From positions 124,001-188,000 of the forward strand of contig QENB01000001.1 in NCBI GenBank assembly GCA_003331065.1: a stretch of 64,000 nucleotides of DNA. Direction: 5' to 3'. The notes below the pieces were generated by a model. It was not told the origin of the DNA and did not search any database. It saw only the letters and a list, made by a program, of their open reading frames with translations. This DNA comes from Candidatus Tokpelaia sp. JSC188 (GTDB taxonomy: Bacteria > Pseudomonadota > Alphaproteobacteria > Rhizobiales > Rhizobiaceae). Positions 61,701-64,000 of this stretch are shown in pieces. Position 1 is the stretch's first letter. Every line of letters begins with the position of its first letter. The position numbers were made by a program, and so were the translations under genes.

Positions 61701-63977
61701 AAAAGTGTGTTCATCAAGTACTGTGACGCGTTTCACCAAAATGGTCTCGATATCCGAAATATGCCGAGAAAGCGTATTGATCTGATCATTAACAGTATTG
61801 ACTATGCGTGTAGTTTCAGTTTCCAGCATATTGGAAAGTTTTTCTCTTCCTTCAACAAACTGGTGAATAAAACCGCCAGCTCTTTCATCAACAAGCTTGC
61901 CAATTGTTGTGCCAACAACTTCCATTTCATGAGAAAGGCGAACTTTTGTTTCATCGATAATGGATAAAACATCATTCTGACCATTAGATAGGGTTTCCAC
62001 AATATCTTGTGTCCGTAGCCGAAATGCTTCATTGATGCGCCCAATATGGGTTTCAAGTACTGTATTTAATTTGTCCGTACTCTTTTCGAGAGATTCAGTT
62101 CTCAAGACAAAGGAACGAATAAGAGATGTGTTACGCTCATTGAGGGAATTATCAACTTGATTCAGGCGTTTTTCAAACGCCTGCATAGCAAGATCGGTAC
62201 TAGAATCAAAATTAGAGGAAAGATTCTTCGATTGCTGTTCTAGCTTGACAATTTGTCCCATGAATTTGTTTAGAGAATGATTACTACGATCAATGAATGC
62301 ATGATCAAGCTTATCAGACTGATTCTCAAATATCTTAAGCACCTTATGTGCTGCAGCATCGAGGCGAATATCAAAATTGTTGGAACGCGCTTCAATTTCT
62401 TTCAAAGAGGTAGAAATCATTTCTGCAACGGCATTTCCATTCTTATTCAGATGACCTGTCAGCTGATTAAACTGCTCTGAGACTTTATTAATCTGCTTGG
62501 AAAACTCATCAACCGCTTTCTCCGAAACATTATCAAGTGTTAACGGCATATCGTGAGCGCGCTTTTCAAGCCTGCTTATCTGTTCATTAAATTCCATAAA
62601 TGAGCGATGGCCACGATCAATAATCGCATCGTCTAACTTCTGAAATTTATCATCAAAATCATTTAGTACTTTGTCAGCTGTTGAACGCAATCGCTGGTCA
62701 ATGTCATCAGAGCGTTTTTCAATTTCTTCTACGCTTTCATCAACAGATTCAATGATTTTTTTTCCACTATTCGCAAGGCGTCCGGTTAGCGTATTGAAAT
62801 GCTCTTCAACACCCTCAGTTCGTTCATGGACAATTTTTACAAAATCATCCATCCTAGTGCTGAGTCGTTCTGCAACAGCCTTGCTCGCATCCTCTGTATG
62901 TTGATCTATCTGTGCAAAACGGATATCAAGCTCTTCAAAAAAGCGCCCACGTGAATCATTAAAACTTTGTGCTGTGTCGATGAATTTTTTGGATAATTGT
63001 TGGGCGATACCTTCATTTGCCATATTAAATTCATCAACAAACTCCCCCCAGCGACCATTTAGTGTCTCTGATAGCCTTGACGTAAAAGATTCAGCTGTTG
63101 CATTGATGTGTTCGGCGATTGAATTAAATTCCTGTATTAGCTGATCCTTAGCACCAGTAATTTTCATTTTGACGTGATCAGCATGAGTTGAAACAGCTTC
63201 ACGTTCATTAGCAAGTTCAACGATAAGAGTACGGATACGTGCTTCATTTTCGCTATAAGCTTGTTCAAGATTATTTATTTCGCTTTGTAATAGCGCCTCA
63301 AGTTCGCTTGCTCGTGACATAGTACGGTCGATACCTTTTCCCATGGCAGCGACTTCACGACGAATTATATGGCCTAAACTGTTAACACGATCTTTTGAAG
63401 TGGTTTCAGGTTCCAGCAAACGCATCGCCGCATCAGTCATAGTATTTACTACCTGTTGCAGCTCTTTTGTACGGCGAGCAAGCTGTGCAAAGCTCCAGAA
63501 TATCAAAATAGGTATGATTGTTCCCGCTATGATAAGTATACCTTGAGCCGTTGATAAAAAGGAGCTTATTCCTTGTGGCTCAGAAGAAAAATATCTATAA
63601 GCAGTAGTTATGCCACCCACAGCCCATAGGACACTCAAAACAGTAATACTGCGAGATGAGAGATCTTCAAAAAAGCGGAGACCTGTTTTTTTTCTACTAG
63701 ATTTACCTGCGTTCCAATGATTCTCAATTATTGCGGTCTGTGTAGAAGAACTAGAAGGATTATCATCATTTTCGATGTCAAGCATTTCTGCTTTCTTATT
63801 CCCTGCTAAAGAATGTTTTTGAGAAATCTGTCCGTATGCGGCAAGCAAACCGTCTATGGTGGTATTATTTTTTTGCTTTATATCCGAGGCAGTATCATCA
63901 AAATCAAAATCGAGCGCTTCCTCAAAAGCTGCTTCAACTTCGATATCAAATTTTTCTGCTTTGGTTCTACGTGCCAT
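58761..63977 (-). CDS. Giant coiled-coil membrane protein (apolipoprotein-like, Rhizobiales type)
   Basis: This protein of 1738 residues is of unknown function. Very long apolipoprotein A-like proteins with this layout occur in Brucella, Bartonella and Agrobacterium. An acidic cytoplasmic tail (1-100) precedes two membrane helices (about 110-128 and 145-165). About 1300 residues of helical coiled coil follow, then a Ser-rich linker and a C-terminal domain ending in TSDTGMVYTMLAHVSGR, which I recall as the best conserved part. Internal repeats are exact in spacing: two units of 109 residues (393-501, 502-610) and three of 69 residues (1034-1240). The ATG of MARRTKAEKF is chosen; a start five codons earlier is possible. 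Only one cysteine-poor rod is seen and no enzymatic motif. Confidence 0.82.
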   Translation of the reverse strand: MARRTKAEKFDIEVEAAFEEALDFDFDDTASDIKQKNNTTIDGLLAAYGQISQKHSLAGNKKAEMLDIENDDNPSSSSTQTAIIENHWNAGKSSRKKTGLRFFEDLSSRSITVLSVLWAVGGITTAYRYFSSEPQGISSFLSTAQGILIIAGTIIPILIFWSFAQLARRTKELQQVVNTMTDAAMRLLEPETTSKDRVNSLGHIIRREVAAMGKGIDRTMSRASELEALLQSEINNLEQAYSENEARIRTLIVELANEREAVSTHADHVKMKITGAKDQLIQEFNSIAEHINATAESFTSRLSETLNGRWGEFVDEFNMANEGIAQQLSKKFIDTAQSFNDSRGRFFEELDIRFAQIDQHTEDASKAVAERLSTRMDDFVKIVHERTEGVEEHFNTLTGRLANSGKKIIESVDESVEEIEKRSDDIDQRLRSTADKVLNDFDDKFQKLDDAIIDRGHRSFMEFNEQISRLEKRAHDMPLTLDNVSEKAVDEFSKQINKVSEQFNQLTGHLNKNGNAVAEMISTSLKEIEARSNNFDIRLDAAAHKVLKIFENQSDKLDHAFIDRSNHSLNKFMGQIVKLEQQSKNLSSNFDSSTDLAMQAFEKRLNQVDNSLNERNTSLIRSFVLRTESLEKSTDKLNTVLETHIGRINEAFRLRTQDIVETLSNGQNDVLSIIDETKVRLSHEMEVVGTTIGKLVDERAGGFIHQFVEGREKLSNMLETETTRIVNTVNDQINTLSRHISDIETILVKRVTVLDEHTFEHIDNLNQKTIAFEQAVVKGFNHVQQVIETESKNVDVRANSLCDTLSLNSKTLSQILTDQAGVLEERIAYIREVLSKNNVSFSESLDEHTMIFKGIVNSNGATLKSMFIDYLKDLEKQTGQLKNAFGNNQISLFQSIDSRVGALRDSLIGSQSSIENLLANHGALVSEQAVELQKNLGSSLSEVNDKLDNQGKFFEKSALKLCETVEHNSMMLEGSFVKQTAVIDERTTTMQKAIEIGVNNVRSVLENSAVTLSETLRERISGISSTINDETQRAEAVLSSITVNLLDSFVDTISGADQKLTAHAQFLRNNVNEIGTLLDADFSLIETRLLNITSSLTKETKEAEQIISSVGNKLSDSVIKAAEDVEKRFSEHGSALEGSIWNIENNISASFDMIQNRVAGVIVDLNEETQKAEGVISFAGSQLTNSVTEIAKDIERKLSDCSLMENMHQMEAMIDTSITSIGGRISEITQNTAHQLVDRTEHLHSLTEQLKNAATKTGDSLSVLTNEFDKKLQEVTQATEERLRSENDVFISNFSNRAENVFTAVHLMKSDIEGNVSQLINCLDTSSGSIQQTLGIFRDNVNEVDTQLINIAAGFKKNIGQLSDNFISSSTGLNDGLNRFNDLSQNALKNISKFSEKFDEHTRLLSEAKNVLDNSNSQLNEKLEFGQETLNMLANGLISKSDEIVNVIQNCETIITSVVKHTEERTKSSTTHLQKSLSELINGALGRFEGATEEIRKSAEEIRLELVRTNADLKHSISTLPSQTKEYTDAMRKAILEQIEALKNLSGIVKESRRLLNNAPQLPDKNANLSPILKQGVQKEEENGVLRSSSSDEKSVQSRGWVSDLLARASRDDIDYSSTAEIKSQKAETLNSMSADIVQAIDRSAITQLWQRYRRGQRNITSNSLYTAEGQETFEKIKHKYALDGEFRRAVGQYIADFERLLGEISKNEGNNNTVRDYLTSDTGMVYTMLAHVSGRIQ
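60258..60878 (-). repeat. Three 69-residue repeats inside the giant coiled-coil gene
   Basis: Three in-frame units of 207 bases, beginning at codons 60878, 60671 and 60464. Their openings are AEAVLSSITVNLLDS, AEQIISSVGNKLSDS and AEGVISFAGSQLTNS. Each of the first two ends with a threonine- and glutamate-rich segment (SLTKETK, DLNEETQ). The spacing is exact in both steps. Confidence 0.82.
62148..62801 (-). repeat. Tandem 109-residue repeat inside the giant coiled-coil gene
   Basis: Two in-frame units of 327 bases, 62475-62801 and 62148-62474. Unit 1 begins HFNTLTGRL and unit 2 QFNQLTGHL. Later matching pairs are EEIEKRSDDID / KEIEARSNNFD, LDDAIIDRGHRS / LDHAFIDRSNHS and ISRLEKRA / IVKLEQQS. 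The period was checked from codon positions and is exactly 109. Confidence 0.85.
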
Positions 63978-64000
63978 AATATGTAGTCTCATTACTAACA

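Noticed and set aside
1..64000. Insertion sequences, prophage, CRISPR arrays, toxin-antitoxin pairs
   Set aside because: I looked for transposase or integrase motifs, spaced short repeats and paired small genes, and found none that could be supported.

Overview
This 64 kb window looks like chromosomal DNA of a low-GC alphaproteobacterium of the Hyphomicrobiales (Rhizobiales), nearest in gene order to Brucella, Bartonella and Rhizobium. The signs are the eipA-chpT-ctrA cluster, a TrpE-TrpG fusion, the choline transporter ChoXWV, an NDUFS4-like complex I subunit, an inactive-type PyrC beside PyrB, and a giant Rhizobiales-type coiled-coil membrane protein. The DNA is AT-rich. Many intergenic gaps are 300-900 bp and empty, several usual neighbours are missing, and at least one gene is plainly decayed. 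I read this as a host-associated lineage undergoing genome reduction. The genus cannot be fixed from the sequence alone. No transposase, integrase, CRISPR array or rRNA operon was seen.

Layout. 0.4-2.7 kb: envelope protein EipA and the cell-cycle phosphorelay genes chpT and ctrA, with a CtrA box and a GANTC methylation site upstream of ctrA. 3.4-5.1 kb: tRNA thiolase mnmA and an ArsR-type repressor. 5.5-8.9 kb: choline ABC transporter choXWV. 9.5-12 kb: fused anthranilate synthase behind an attenuator whose hairpins survive but whose Trp codons appear mutated to stops. 12.9-18.8 kb: secA, a parvulin foldase, argJ and mutT. 19-22.4 kb: cystine symporter tcyP, a complex I assembly-type methyltransferase and pyrF. 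22.7-29.5 kb: tatABC, serS, pcm and alaS. 29.6-34.4 kb: fabD-fabG-acpP-fabF-mltG. 34.8-40.7 kb: tRNA-Thr, a Crp/Fnr regulator, purM-purN, a PerM-like permease, a dead hdaA, tRNA-Pro, the NDUFS4-like gene and tRNA-Arg. 40.8-46.8 kb: topA, plsY, pyrC, pyrB. 47-51.9 kb: AidB-like protein, ruvX, a metallo-hydrolase, gatC and gatA. 52-58.5 kb: alpha/beta hydrolase, cysE, a DUF3126 gene, map, sfsA, a TrmJ-like methyltransferase, murI and rpsD. 58.8-64 kb: a coiled-coil membrane protein of about 1740 residues.

How it fits together. Most genes serve core growth: translation (alaS, serS, gatCA, mnmA, rpsD, map, tRNAs), export (secA, tatABC, parvulin), fatty acids, pyrimidines and purines, arginine, cysteine and tryptophan. 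The most notable observations concern decay of regulation. The trp leader has kept its RNA hairpins but lost its control codons. The DnaA-inactivating gene hdaA is frameshifted and full of stops. CtrA carries a C-terminal extension that would bury its usual degradation tail. The CtrA antagonist sciP is not seen beside ctrA. Together these suggest relaxed cell-cycle and biosynthetic control. No clearly new multi-gene system was found; the most unusual intact gene is the giant repeat protein at the right edge.
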